Notes: a model not told the origin generated them from the sequence alone. DNA of 64,000 nucleotides from Citreicoccus inhibens (GCF_019039035.1 NZ_JAHNZT010000010.1:1-64000), one strand, 5' to 3'. Shown: positions 41,818-50,526, counted from the stretch's first letter. Numbers and translations: made by a program.

Positions 41818-42741
41818 ATGCGACTCATCTCTCATCTCGCGGCCCTGTGTGCCGCCGTTGTGTCCCTCTTCGCCGCGCCCGCGCTGGCGGACCTCAAGGT
41901 CGTCGCCACCCTTCCCGACCTCGCCGCGTTGGCGAAGGCCGTGGGCGGCGACAAGGTGGAGGTCCAGGCCCTGGCCCTCCCCACGCAGGATCCTCACTTC
42001 GTGGACGCCAAGCCCAACCTGGCGCTGGCCATCAATCGCGCGGACCTGCTCATCGCCGAAGGTCTGGACCTGGAGATCGGTTGGTTGCCCACGCTGCAGA
42101 TCGGCGCGCGCAACAAGCGGATCCAGACGGGCAACCCCGGCTATCTGGACGCGTCCCAGTTCGTCCACGTCCTGGAGGCGCCCACCGTGAAGGTGGATCG
42201 CAGCCAGGGCGACGTGCACCCCGGTGGCAATCCGCACTTCACCTATGACCCGCGCGCAGCGCTCGCGGTGGCGAAGGGCATCGAGGCGCGCATGGAGCAG
42301 CTCGATGCCGCGAACGCCGCGACCTACAAGGCCAACCTGGAGAAGTTCAGCCGCGAGTTGGAAGCAGCCCGCGCGGGTTGGGAGAAGCGGCTCGCGGGCC
42401 TGCGCGGCGCTCCCGTCATCGCGTACCACAAGACGACCGCGTACCTTCAGGACTGGCTCGGGTTCGACACCATCGAGTTCCTCGAGCCCAAGCCCGGCAT
42501 CCCGCCCAATCCGTCGCACGTGGCCCAGGTGCTCACCGTGGGCAAGGCCAAGAAGGCGCGCCTGGTGCTGCGCGAGGAGTACTACCCCGACGGCACCGCG
42601 CGCCTCGTCGCGTCCAAGATTCCCGCGCCGCTCGTCGTGCTGCCCGGCGGCACCGACTTCCGCGGGGGGCAGACGTACATCCAGCACATGGATGCCTTCG
42701 TGACGAAGCTCGAACAGGGCCTCGCGGGGAAGGGCAACTGA
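41818..42741 (+). CDS. znuA: zinc/manganese-type ABC transporter substrate-binding protein (ZnuA-like)
   Basis: A cluster A-I (cluster 9) metal-binding periplasmic protein, 307 residues with signal peptide (AALCAAVVSLFAAPALA). Likely metal ligands: His60 (TQDPHF), His140 (GGNPHF), His204 (AYHKT) and an acidic residue in REEYYPDG (about 253-258). GDVHPGGNPH is the family signature. It lacks the long His/Asp-rich loop of E. coli ZnuA. The metal (Zn or Mn) cannot be fixed from sequence. It starts with GGAG nine bases upstream, in an operon with the porin, a lipoprotein, and the ATPase and permease genes. Confidence 0.9.
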   Translation: MRLISHLAALCAAVVSLFAAPALADLKVVATLPDLAALAKAVGGDKVEVQALALPTQDPHFVDAKPNLALAINRADLLIAEGLDLEIGWLPTLQIGARNKRIQTGNPGYLDASQFVHVLEAPTVKVDRSQGDVHPGGNPHFTYDPRAALAVAKGIEARMEQLDAANAATYKANLEKFSRELEAARAGWEKRLAGLRGAPVIAYHKTTAYLQDWLGFDTIEFLEPKPGIPPNPSHVAQVLTVGKAKKARLVLREEYYPDGTARLVASKIPAPLVVLPGGTDFRGGQTYIQHMDAFVTKLEQGLAGKGN

Positions 42742-42745
42742 CGCC

Positions 42746-43603
42746 ATGCGCGCCACACGACTCCTTCCCCTGCTGCTCCTGTCGGGATGCGCGCTCGGTG
42801 ACGGCGAGGGCTTCGCCGTCCTGGAGCCCACCGTCCGCGCCGGCTACGTCACCCCCGCCGACCGCGACGCGGGTCAGGGCTATGCCCAGCTCGCTTCGGA
42901 CTTTCAGGTGAGGCTGACCCAGGCCTCGGTGACGTTGGGCGACATCGACTTGCTCGCGAGTTCGGGCGGCAGCTCGGGCGCCACCGCGTTCGATCCCGCG
43001 AACCCGCCCGAGGGCTACACGCTGTGCCACGGCGGACACTGTCACCGCGATGACGGCGCCCTCGTGCCCTATGACGAGGTCGCGGCCGAGTTGAGCGGTG
43101 GCGGTGTCAGCACACGCACCGTGGCGAGCCTGCCAGTCGAAGCGGACCTCGACCTCCTCGCCCCCGAGCCCCGTGTGCTCACGTGCCAGCCCGGCTGCGA
43201 GCTTCCGCAGACCACGGTGACGAAGGGCCGGTGGACCGTCACCGCGCTGCGCCTGACCGGCGCCGTGCGCGACAGTCGGGCCACGCCACGACTCCAAGGC
43301 GAGCGCGTCTTCCGACTCACCCAGCTCACCGCTCCGGACGGAGACGCGGGCGAGCCCGTGGCCGTGTTGAACAGCGCCCTGGATGTCCCCTCGGACCGAG
43401 AGAACAAGCCGCGCGTTCTGCTTGGACTCCAACTGGAGGTGACGCCCGCGCTGTTTGATGGCGTGGACTGGTCCGCGGTCGTGCCCGCGGCGGATGGCGT
43501 GCTGGATCTCGATGCTCCCGCGAACGAGGCCGTGCGCCTCGCGCTGCTCGCGAACGTGGCCCGACTGGGACCGACCGCGGAGGTGAAACGTGAAGGCCGG
43601 TGA
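42746..43603 (+). CDS. metal-locus lipoprotein with CHGGHCH motif
   Basis: A 285-residue lipoprotein: MRATRLLPLLLLSGC has a lipobox with Cys15. The mature part contains YTLCHGGHCH (Cys94 to His100), a likely metal site, and a Cys pair in LTCQPGCEL. The rest is beta-rich. I recognise no characterised family. It lies four bases after the ZnuA-like gene and overlaps the ATPase gene by 14 bases, so it belongs to the importer. It could be an accessory chaperone passing metal to the binding protein (inference). Confidence 0.8.
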   Translation: MRATRLLPLLLLSGCALGDGEGFAVLEPTVRAGYVTPADRDAGQGYAQLASDFQVRLTQASVTLGDIDLLASSGGSSGATAFDPANPPEGYTLCHGGHCHRDDGALVPYDEVAAELSGGGVSTRTVASLPVEADLDLLAPEPRVLTCQPGCELPQTTVTKGRWTVTALRLTGAVRDSRATPRLQGERVFRLTQLTAPDGDAGEPVAVLNSALDVPSDRENKPRVLLGLQLEVTPALFDGVDWSAVVPAADGVLDLDAPANEAVRLALLANVARLGPTAEVKREGR

Positions 43604-44411
43604 ACCGGGCACGTCGAGCGAGGAGGCCTCGCACCTCCCCGCCGAGAAGGCACTGGGCGAGCCGCTCCTCTCCTGCGAGAAGCTCGTCATCGGCTATGGC
43701 GGCAAGGCAATGTTGCCGCCCATCGACCTGACGGTGCGACGCGGACAGTTCGTGGCGGTCATCGGCCGCAACGGTTCTGGCAAGAGCACGTGGTTCAAGA
43801 CCCTGCTGGGCTTGATCGAGCCCGTGTCGGGCTCCGTCTCTCGGGCGGGGCCGCACGTGCGCAGTGCCTATGTGCCGCAGACGTCCGCCATCGACGCACT
43901 GTTGCCCGTGCGCACGCGCGAGCTGACCGCCTGGGGCCGATTGTCGGGGTGGAACTTCTTGCGGCCCTTCGCCGCGCGTTCGGATCGCCACGCGGTGGAC
44001 ACCGCCATCGACACGGCGGGCGCACGCGCCATCGCCCATCGTCCCTACCGCGAGCTGTCCGAGGGCCAAAAGCAGCGTGCCCTCCTCGCGCGCGTCATCG
44101 CCACCGAGGCCGACCTTGTGTTGCTGGATGAGCCAACGGCCGCCATGGACGCGGTGGCCGAGCGCGAGACGATGCAGCGACTGTGCGCGCTGTCTCGCGA
44201 GCGCGGGCTGGGCGTCGTCGTGGTGAGCCACGACCTCATCGTGGCCGCCGAGCACGCCGATGTCCTTCTCTTCGTCGACCGAGAGACGTCCGCCATCGTG
44301 ATGGGCGATGCGCGCACCGTCTTCTGCCACCCCGCCTTCCGACGCCAGTACGGCGACGATTACTGCCAACGCGCACCTCCGGGACCACACCGTGGAACAG
44401 ACGCTGGTTGA
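43590..44411 (+). CDS. znuC: metal ABC transporter ATP-binding protein (ZnuC-like)
   Basis: A 273-residue ATPase of the cluster 9 metal importer. Walker A GRNGSGKST, Q-loop YVPQTS, signature ELSEGQKQR (Glu for Gly at one position), Walker B LVLLDEPT, H-loop VVSHD. A 25-residue N-terminal extension and a His/Cys-containing tail (RTVFCHPAFRRQYGDDYCQ) are additional. The start is GTG 43590 behind GGAGG, overlapping the lipoprotein gene by 14 bases. The permease gene overlaps its end by 20 bases. Confidence 0.92.
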   Translation: MKAGEPGTSSEEASHLPAEKALGEPLLSCEKLVIGYGGKAMLPPIDLTVRRGQFVAVIGRNGSGKSTWFKTLLGLIEPVSGSVSRAGPHVRSAYVPQTSAIDALLPVRTRELTAWGRLSGWNFLRPFAARSDRHAVDTAIDTAGARAIAHRPYRELSEGQKQRALLARVIATEADLVLLDEPTAAMDAVAERETMQRLCALSRERGLGVVVVSHDLIVAAEHADVLLFVDRETSAIVMGDARTVFCHPAFRRQYGDDYCQRAPPGPHRGTDAG

Positions 44412-45264
44412 CCCTTCCAAGTGGGAGCAGTTCCGCGCGGGCTGGGAGCTGTTCCGCGATCCCATCCTGTGCGCGCTCATCGCGGGCTGCGTGCTGGGAT
44501 TTCTCAGCGTGTATGTGGTGCTCCGGCGCATGGTGTTCGTCAGCGCGGCCGTGACGAACTCCGCGGGCCTGGGCGTGGCGCTGGCCTTCTATTCGGAGAT
44601 CCACCTGGGCATGCATGTAGAGCCCGTGCTGGGCGCCACCTTGCTGGCCGTGGCCGCCACGCTGCTGCTCATGGTCGAGCCCGCTCGACTGCGGCTCTCT
44701 CGGGAGAGCTTGCTGGGCATGGCCTACGCGCTCACGGGCGGCGCGGCCATCCTCGTGGGCGATCGGATCTCGCAGGAGGCCCATGACATCCAAGGCATCT
44801 TGTTCGGAACCGCCGTGCTCGTGACGCCGGAGCAGTTGGCCACGGTGGCCATCGTCGGGGGGCTCGTGCTGTTCATCCACCTGTGGTGGTACCGCGGGCT
44901 CACCTTCGCGAGCTTCGACCGAGTGGGCGCCAGTGTGCAGGGCCTGCCCGTGCGCGTGCTGGACACCGTGCTCATGGTGTCCATCGGCGTCATGGTGGGC
45001 GTGTCCACGCGGGCACTGGGGTCGCTGCCCGTGTTCGCGTTCTCCACGGTGTCCGCCATCGCCGCGTTGGTGCTGGACCTGCGCCTGCCCTGGACGTTCC
45101 TCGCGGCCACCCTCGCCGGCGGAATCGCGGGCGTGGGTGGCTACCTGTTCGCCTACTTCAACGACTTCCCGGTGGGCGGCTCGCAGACCGTTGTCTCGGC
45201 CGTCCTGGTGGGGCTCGCGATGGCGGTGCGCCTGGTGCGCAACGCGGTGAGCAAGCCGAGCTGA
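44392..45264 (+). CDS. znuB: metal ABC transporter permease (ZnuB-like)
   Basis: A 290-residue ABC-3 family permease with about eight membrane segments. FRDPILCALIAGCVLGFLSVYVVLRRMVFVSAAVTNSAGLGVALAF is the family's N-terminal block; GISAA-like coupling residues appear near FASFDRVGASVQGLPV. The C-terminal half is GIMVGVSTRALG-type (VMVGVSTRALGSLPVFAFSTVSAI). GTG 44392 overlaps the ATPase gene by 20 bases. It ends nine bases before the convergent hydrolase gene and is the last gene of the operon. Confidence 0.9.
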   Translation: MEQTLVDPSKWEQFRAGWELFRDPILCALIAGCVLGFLSVYVVLRRMVFVSAAVTNSAGLGVALAFYSEIHLGMHVEPVLGATLLAVAATLLLMVEPARLRLSRESLLGMAYALTGGAAILVGDRISQEAHDIQGILFGTAVLVTPEQLATVAIVGGLVLFIHLWWYRGLTFASFDRVGASVQGLPVRVLDTVLMVSIGVMVGVSTRALGSLPVFAFSTVSAIAALVLDLRLPWTFLAATLAGGIAGVGGYLFAYFNDFPVGGSQTVVSAVLVGLAMAVRLVRNAVSKPS

Positions 45265-45273
45265 ACGGCGAAC

Positions 45274-45822
45274 TCAGCGGACCGCGGCGGAGATCTTCTT
45301 GAACTCGGGCGTGCCCGCGCGCCCGAGCAAGTCGAAGAGCGCGGCCTCCACCGTGAGGACCCGCGCACCCGCGTCCCGGGCCAGCTCCAGCCCCACGCGC
45401 CGATCCTCCGCCGTGCGAGACAGGACGGCGTCCGCGAGGAGATAGGGCTCGAAGCCGCGCTCCGAGAGGTCGCGGATCGTCTGGAAGATGCAGATGTGCG
45501 TCTCCATGCCGACGACCAGGACCTGACGGCGCGTCCCCAATGCGGAGAGCACTTCGGGCACGGCCGCACTGAACTCCAGCTTCTCCATCGGCTTCGCGTC
45601 CCCCAGCCGCATGCGCAAGAGCGAGTGCGTCGGCCCGAGGCCCTTGGGGTACTGCTCCGTGACGAGCACCGGCAGGCCGAGCGCTCGCGCACCCTCGATG
45701 GCCGCGTTCGTTCGGGCCAGCATCCGGTCCAGTTCGTCCCGATCCATCACCGCGCACAGGCGCTCCTGGATGTCCACGACGAGCAGCGCGGTCTGGTCCT
45801 GCTTCAGGCGAAACGAAGGCAT
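45274..45822 (-). CDS. isochorismatase-family cysteine hydrolase
   Basis: A 182-residue hydrolase of the YcaC/nicotinamidase superfamily. The catalytic triad is visible: Asp17 (LLVVDIQERL), Lys81 (PMEKLEFS) and Cys111 (GMETHICIFQT), with the cis-peptide region before it. The substrate is unknown; most members of this subgroup hydrolyse amide or related bonds. ATG 45822 follows AGGAG. It is convergent with the metal operon, and no functional link is apparent. Confidence 0.88.
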   Translation of the reverse strand: MPSFRLKQDQTALLVVDIQERLCAVMDRDELDRMLARTNAAIEGARALGLPVLVTEQYPKGLGPTHSLLRMRLGDAKPMEKLEFSAAVPEVLSALGTRRQVLVVGMETHICIFQTIRDLSERGFEPYLLADAVLSRTAEDRRVGLELARDAGARVLTVEAALFDLLGRAGTPEFKKISAAVR

Positions 45823-46358
45823 GGCGTCTCCTGGGAACCGGACGCCTAGAAATGCGAATGCCTCGCGCACGTCAAGCGCCGCGCGGGAGCCCCCTCTTCT
45901 CCGTCATCGGCAGGACAGCGGAGCTCGTTCAGGGACTGGCACGGACGCGTCGTCCTCGGATCGCACCAGGCCCATCCGTCGCCCAGGGCCTGTCCGCGCC
46001 GTGCGCACGCGCAGATTGGCTCCGGAAGGTGCCTGTCCGCGTCCGTGCGACGTGCAGCAGGTCGGGTCGCCCCTGCCGCACGCCGCGCGGACCGCGCTCC
46101 GCCGCGTCCGTTGCTTCACCTCATGGCGCGGCGACTGGGGCCTCGTGGGTCGGCGCGCAGCGCGCTCAGCGTACGCGTGAGCAGCCGCGCGAACGTTCCA
46201 CGTGCGGTTCGTCCGCGCGGCACGCCATCGCCTCGCGGACTCAGCAACTCCACGACCACCGTGTGTCGGCGGCCAGCCCGGCCCGGGATGCCATGGACTT
46301 GTCGTGCCCCGTCACGGCGCAGGTCATCGAGGGGGATGCGCGAGGTCGTGGCCATGGC
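45823..46358. other. gene-poor stretch, possible decayed gene
   Basis: No convincing gene. A minus-strand frame of 79 codons (46355-46116; MATTSRIPLDDLRRDGARQ...) begins five bases after the lipoprotein stop but turns Arg-rich, as out-of-frame translations in this genome do. Several frames each show short sensible runs, which fits a frameshifted or decayed gene once following the lipoprotein. No strong hairpin or repeat is seen. Confidence 0.4.
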
Positions 46359-46847
46359 TCAGTGCGCGTGCTCATGCTCGCCCGACTCCTCGATGACGAG
46401 CGACACTTGACCAACCGTCGTCGGACCGAAGGTCAACGTGTGCGTGCCCACGCCGAGCGGGACCACGTGGCGGCCCCGGATATCCGTGCATGATTCGGAG
46501 CTTGTCGCGTGCGCTTCTGCCTCGACCACCTGTCCGCCCGAGGTCGTCACCGTCACGGGCACATCGACGTTCGTGAAGAGGACGTAGTCCTCGGCCGCGG
46601 TCACCGCGAAAGAGACCGCGCCGCCCTTGCCGCCCGCCACCTCCTGCAATGCGATGTCGTAGCGCTTGTGGTCATTGCTCACCGCGGGCCCCGTGCCCTC
46701 GCGCACGGCGGAGAGGCTGACGCCGGGTCCTTTCTGCAAGTGCTCACACCCCTCCTCATCCACCACAGAGGAAGGCTTGGAAGAATCATCGCCACACGCG
46801 GAGAGCAACGCGGCGGACAGCAGGACTGCGGACAGGGACTTCTTCAT
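46359..46847 (-). CDS. lipoprotein with His-rich C-terminus
   Basis: A 162-residue lipoprotein: MKKSLSAVLLSAALLSAC has a lipobox (LSAC, Cys18). The mature part is beta-rich (YDIALQEVAGGKGGAVSFAVTAAEDYVLFTNVDVPVTVTT) and ends HVVPLGVGTHTLTFGPTTVGQVSLVIEESGEHEHAH. The terminal HEHAH and Cys-containing SESCTDI suggest metal handling. I recognise no named family. It lies close to the metal locus and is preceded, about 290 bases upstream on the same strand, by the small His/Cys membrane protein. The intergenic part between them shows nothing I can assign. Confidence 0.78.
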   Translation of the reverse strand: MKKSLSAVLLSAALLSACGDDSSKPSSVVDEEGCEHLQKGPGVSLSAVREGTGPAVSNDHKRYDIALQEVAGGKGGAVSFAVTAAEDYVLFTNVDVPVTVTTSGGQVVEAEAHATSSESCTDIRGRHVVPLGVGTHTLTFGPTTVGQVSLVIEESGEHEHAH

Positions 46848-47139
46848 GGTGTGACTCCAGTGTGGATGCGACGTGAAGGGGCGCACACGTCGCCGCGGCG
46901 CGTCCCCAGAGAGACGAGTCACAGCGCGCGTGCAGGACTGCGGTGAGACGGAAGAGAGCCCACGCGAGGTCGGCACCTGCCGAGCACGGTCCGCTCAGCA
47001 ACTCATCCGACGACGCGACGCTTCAGGGCCGGGTCACGCTCTTCGCGTGCACGAACCCAGCGGTCGCATCTGCAGGACGCGCGTTGGCGACGGGGCACAC
47101 GAGTGCCCTCGCGCACGAACGCGCGCTCCGGACGTGGAC

Positions 47140-47580
47140 TCAGACGCGAGGCGGTGAGGATTTGGGGGCGAGCCGCAACCGCTCCACGGGCTCCGCGTGG
47201 AAGCGGAACACGGCGAGCGCGGGGCTGGCTCGGGAGGACAACACCGGCGACTGCATGAGGCTCGACGCCGGAGCAGGTGCCTCCCGGCGGCAGAAGGCGT
47301 GGTGGCAGTGCGCCTCCGCGCCGTGCCTCACGGGCATCGCCCGATTCGACTGCGCGATGCGGACGTCATCGAAGGCCGACTCCATCGCCTTCTGGCGTCC
47401 GTCACGTGCCACCTCGTCCAGGTGGATCACCTCGCCGTGCTCCCAGCACGTGACGTGCTGGACGAGCGCGAAGTGCAGCACGCTCCCCGCGTAGGCCACC
47501 GCACACATGAGCACCAGCGCCAGCAGCGCTGGGCGCGAGGCACGGTGTCTCGGATGGGGGGGGCGGCGGAGCATGCTCAC
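47140..47580 (-). CDS. small membrane protein sharing GxVLHx5HxxCxEH signature
   Basis: A 146-residue protein with one hydrophobic segment (RPALLALVLMCAVAYAG) followed directly by G32-x-V-L-H36-x5-H42-x2-C45-x-E47-H48, then a His/Cys cluster AHCHHAFCRRE (91-99; HxxC at 94-97). The signature and its place after the membrane segment are the same as in the protein at 39929-40357. A metal-binding or sensing role outside the cytoplasm is likely but unproven. The start may be the Met at 47574. A weak Fur-like site lies about 20 bases upstream. Confidence 0.7.
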   Translation of the reverse strand: MSMLRRPPHPRHRASRPALLALVLMCAVAYAGSVLHFALVQHVTCWEHGEVIHLDEVARDGRQKAMESAFDDVRIAQSNRAMPVRHGAEAHCHHAFCRREAPAPASSLMQSPVLSSRASPALAVFRFHAEPVERLRLAPKSSPPRV

Positions 47581-47598
47581 GTCAACTCGGTTTCAAGT

Positions 47599-47617
47599 GA
47601 AAATGAGTTGCGTTTGT
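47599..47617 (-). promoter_or_regulatory. weak Fur/Zur-like site
   Basis: GAAAATGAGTTGCGTTTGT, in an AT-rich patch before the small His/Cys protein gene, matches about 10 of 19 positions of the Fur box consensus. The match is marginal; the position (20-40 bases before the start) and metal context are the reasons to note it. Confidence 0.25.
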
Positions 47618-47848
47618 AAGCCAGTCTACGCTTGCGCGCAAGCTCGGGCCCCGAGCCCACCCCAGACATGAGGCCTCCGGTCGATGGCGAGCCATCGCAC
47701 GGGCCCGACCTGGCGCCTGCCCCCGCCCGCTCCCTTCGCGGGCGGGCACGTGTCGGATGGCAGGAGCCACTGCCCTACCGGGAAGAGAGGCCCTGCCCGT
47801 GCGTTGGTGGGTGGACCACCCCTGCCCCTTGGACGTAGGGTCCGCGCC

Positions 47849-49318
47849 GTGCAAGAGCTACTGGACGTACTTCGGAGACAGGCGCAGCACTTCGGGCCCG
47901 AGCTGGCGCGCGTGGCCTATCAGCGCGGGCTCGCGGTGACGAAGCCGGATGGCAGCACCCGGCCCATCCCCGTCACCGCCACGCCGGTGATCCTCGACGC
48001 GGCGGAGATCCGTCGACGCGCGGGACTCTCGGCGCACCTCGCCTCGGCCACGGTCAAGATGACCCGGGCCGTGCTCGACGGGCCGGATGCCGAGCTGTTG
48101 CTGGGCGCGCTGTCGCCCTTGGAGCGCTCGCTCGCGGAGCGCACCTGGAGGCAGGCCACCCGCCTGGCCACCACCCGCGTGGACTACTTCGTCTCGGGCG
48201 GCCGCCCGTGGGCGCTGGAGGTCAACGCCACCATCCCGGCCATGCAGGGCTACTCGGACATCGCGGCCCGCACCTTCATCGAGGTCGTGGGCCGGCATTT
48301 CCGCTACCCTGAGAAGGGGCTGGGCGCGTTGCTTGCGCTCAACGGCAGCAACCCCCTGGCGCTGTACCGGGCGCTGCTGGATGGCTACGCGGCGGAGCGC
48401 GCGGGGAAGATGCCCGAGACGGTCGCCCTCCTCTGCCGGCGCAACGACGCGCAGGTGTCCGAGCTGCGGTGGCTGTGCGAGCGCTTCCGGGAGTACGGCG
48501 CCGACGCGGACGTGGTGCATCCGGACGAGGTGTCTGGAGACGACGCGTTCGTCGTGAAGGGCAAGCGCTACGACCTGGTGTACCGCCACCTCTTCGTTCG
48601 TCGGTTGGAAGAGACGCCGTCGCCCTGGGTCGAGGACTTCCTGGGCGTGGTGCCGGGCAAGAAGGCGGTCTTCTTGAATCCCCCCGCCTCACAGGTCGAG
48701 GTCAAGACGACGTTCGCCCTGCTCTCCCAGGCGCTGACGGAGCCCGCGCTCGCTGAGCGCGCGAAGCTCACGCCCGAGGAGCTGGAGGCGATTGCTTCGT
48801 CCGTGCCCTGGACCCGGCCCTTCCGCCATGCGCCGGGCACCGCGCCGGATGGCTCGCGCGTCTCGGATGTGGTGGCCGCGGTCATCGCGGACCCCGGCCG
48901 CTTCGTCCTGAAGCGCTCGTGGGACTATGGCGGCAAGGCCGTGTTCCTGGGGCGCTCGGTGGGAACGGTGCCCTACGAGGAGCGCGTGAAGGCCGCGTAT
49001 GGGGCCTCGCTGACGTGGGCGGAGCTGTGCGAGCGCGCCGCCACGGATCCGGCGGGCGGTGGGTATGTGGTGCAGGAGATCGTGGACACCACGCCCGAGG
49101 ATCACCTCCTGTGCGGCGAGAACAGCGTGCTGCCCACATCGTTCTTCGTGGACTACTCGGCCTATGCCTCGGTGGGGCTGGGCAAGCAGCCGGCCTGGGG
49201 AGGCGTCTGCCGAGGCTCGATGTCCGAAATCGTCAACATCGTGGGCGGTGGCGGTGTTCTTCCCCTCATCACCACGGAAGTCGCTTCGAAGCTTTTGACC
49301 GCGTGGAAGGCGCTTTAA
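47849..49318 (+). CDS. ATP-grasp-like protein of unknown function
   Basis: A 489-residue cytosolic protein. Segments resembling ATP-grasp ligases are present: VDYFVSGGRPWALEVNATIPAMQGY (near 112; EVN metal-site type), YDLVYRHLFVRRLEE, RFVLKRSWDYGGKAVFLG (near 352; nucleotide-contact Lys and Gly-loop) and GYVVQEIVDTTP (near 408). The order suggests a glutathionylspermidine-synthase-like or circularly permuted ATP-grasp fold. Its substrates are unknown. The start GTG 47849 has only a weak ribosome-binding site (GTAGGG). It precedes the BI-1 gene on the same strand by 33 bases. Confidence 0.75.
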   Translation: MQELLDVLRRQAQHFGPELARVAYQRGLAVTKPDGSTRPIPVTATPVILDAAEIRRRAGLSAHLASATVKMTRAVLDGPDAELLLGALSPLERSLAERTWRQATRLATTRVDYFVSGGRPWALEVNATIPAMQGYSDIAARTFIEVVGRHFRYPEKGLGALLALNGSNPLALYRALLDGYAAERAGKMPETVALLCRRNDAQVSELRWLCERFREYGADADVVHPDEVSGDDAFVVKGKRYDLVYRHLFVRRLEETPSPWVEDFLGVVPGKKAVFLNPPASQVEVKTTFALLSQALTEPALAERAKLTPEELEAIASSVPWTRPFRHAPGTAPDGSRVSDVVAAVIADPGRFVLKRSWDYGGKAVFLGRSVGTVPYEERVKAAYGASLTWAELCERAATDPAGGGYVVQEIVDTTPEDHLLCGENSVLPTSFFVDYSAYASVGLGKQPAWGGVCRGSMSEIVNIVGGGGVLPLITTEVASKLLTAWKAL

Positions 49319-49351
49319 AGCGTCTCGAGTACGGAAGGAGAGAGAACACAC

Positions 49352-50062
49352 ATGGCCTGGGAAACTTCTGGCTGGCAGACCGCTGAGTCACCGACGGCGA
49401 ACGAGCTGTTGATGCAGCAGTCGCAGCGCACGTTCATGACCCGCGTGTACGCGTGGATGTTCGTGGGCTTGATGATCACGGGTGCCACCGCGTTCGCGAC
49501 GGTGGCGAACCAGGCGTGGCTCTCCACGGTCCTGCAATGGCGCTTCGGGCTGATCATCGCGCAGTTGGGGCTGGTGCTGGCGCTCTCGGGGCTGGCGCCT
49601 CGGCTGTCCGGCCCGGTGGCGGGCGCCCTGTTCGTCCTCTATTCGGCGCTCACGGGGACGACGCTGTCCGTCATCTTCCTCGTCTACACCATGGGCTCCA
49701 TCGGGCAGGCGTTCTTCCTGGCCGGAGGTGTCTTCGCGGCGATGGCGCTCTACGGCACCTTCACCAAGAAGGACCTCGATGCGTGGAAGAGCTTCCTGTT
49801 CATCGGGCTCGTCGGCATCGTGCTCGCGGGCGTGGTCAACCTGTTCCTGAGCAGTGACGGGCTCGGCTTCGTCACCGCCTGCGCCACGGTCCTCGTCTTC
49901 GCGGGCCTCACGGCGTACGACAACCAGAAGCTGCGCCAGTATCACGCGAGCAGCGGCTTCAGCAGCGCCGCGACCCTCAGCATCGTCGGTGCGCTGATTC
50001 TCTACCTGGACTTCGTGAATCTGTTCCTCGCGATGGTCCGGCTGTTCGGCAAGCGCCGCTAA
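49352..50062 (+). CDS. Bax inhibitor-1/YccA family membrane protein
   Basis: A 236-residue protein with seven membrane segments. TFMTRVYAWMFVGLMITGATAFA at 28-50 is the family's first membrane block; AGGVFAAMALYGTFTKKDLDAWKSFLFIGLVGIVLAGVVNLFL and FAGLTAYDNQKLRQ near the end match BI-1 proteins, with the Asp of LYLDFVNLFLAMVRLFGKRR in the last segment. Bacterial members are pH-sensitive calcium-leak channels or FtsH partners. ATG 49352 is preceded by a GAAGGAGAGAGAAC purine-rich site. A terminator hairpin follows. Confidence 0.93.
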   Translation: MAWETSGWQTAESPTANELLMQQSQRTFMTRVYAWMFVGLMITGATAFATVANQAWLSTVLQWRFGLIIAQLGLVLALSGLAPRLSGPVAGALFVLYSALTGTTLSVIFLVYTMGSIGQAFFLAGGVFAAMALYGTFTKKDLDAWKSFLFIGLVGIVLAGVVNLFLSSDGLGFVTACATVLVFAGLTAYDNQKLRQYHASSGFSSAATLSIVGALILYLDFVNLFLAMVRLFGKRR

Positions 50063-50094
50063 GTCTCCACCCCCAACGCGGTCCCCCAGGCGGG

Positions 50095-50126
50095 GCGCTG
50101 GCGTGCCACCCGGCACGTTTCAGCGC
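50095..50126 (+). terminator. terminator after the BI-1 gene
   Basis: Inner stem CGTGCC-ACCC-GGCACG (50102-50117) followed by TTT; an outer stem GCGCTG/CAGCGC (50095-50100 and 50121-50126) can close around it. It lies about 40 bases after the BI-1 stop. Confidence 0.55.
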
Positions 50127-50378
50127 TCCGCCTTCGTCTTTTCTGGGCCCACCCAGACATCCAGCAAACGTCCGCGAGTGATCACGACCAGTTGCGCGAG
50201 CGTGACGTTACATGCAACGCCACCGTGTCAACACGACGGTGAACGGGGCTATTGCCACGGCGGCCGGCACGCTCTAGATCGGCGCCCCTGCCCGTCCGCA
50301 CGCCTCACGGCCAGCCGCCCCGGCACGGTTCCTTGCCGGTCCAAACACCCCTCCAAACAGTGGGTAGGCAAATGCCCA

Positions 50379-50394
50379 GCACTATATATTGTGG
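50379..50394. promoter_or_regulatory. NrdR box upstream of nrdJ
   Basis: GCACTATATATTGTGG matches the NrdR consensus ACACTATATATTGTGT at 14 of 16 positions. NrdR is the ATP-cone repressor of ribonucleotide reductase genes. Boxes usually come in pairs about 31 bp apart; the expected partner site near 50347-50362 is at best degenerate. Confidence 0.75.
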
Positions 50395-50504
50395 AAGAAT
50401 GGGGCTGGACGGCGGTGTCGGGGACCTCGGACGAAGCCACGTGGGCGGTCCCGGAGTGGCCCCCTCTCACTGGAGCGAGCACCCCTCCAGTCAATCGGCG
50501 CGGG

Positions 50505-50526
50505 CGCGTGACGCGCGCGTCACGCG
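50505..50526. promoter_or_regulatory. 22-bp perfect palindrome in nrdJ leader region
   Basis: CGCGTGACGCG followed directly by its exact reverse complement CGCGTCACGCG: 11-base arms and no loop. It lies about 110 bases before the nrdJ start and could be an operator for a dimeric regulator or, if transcribed, a hairpin. Confidence 0.55.
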
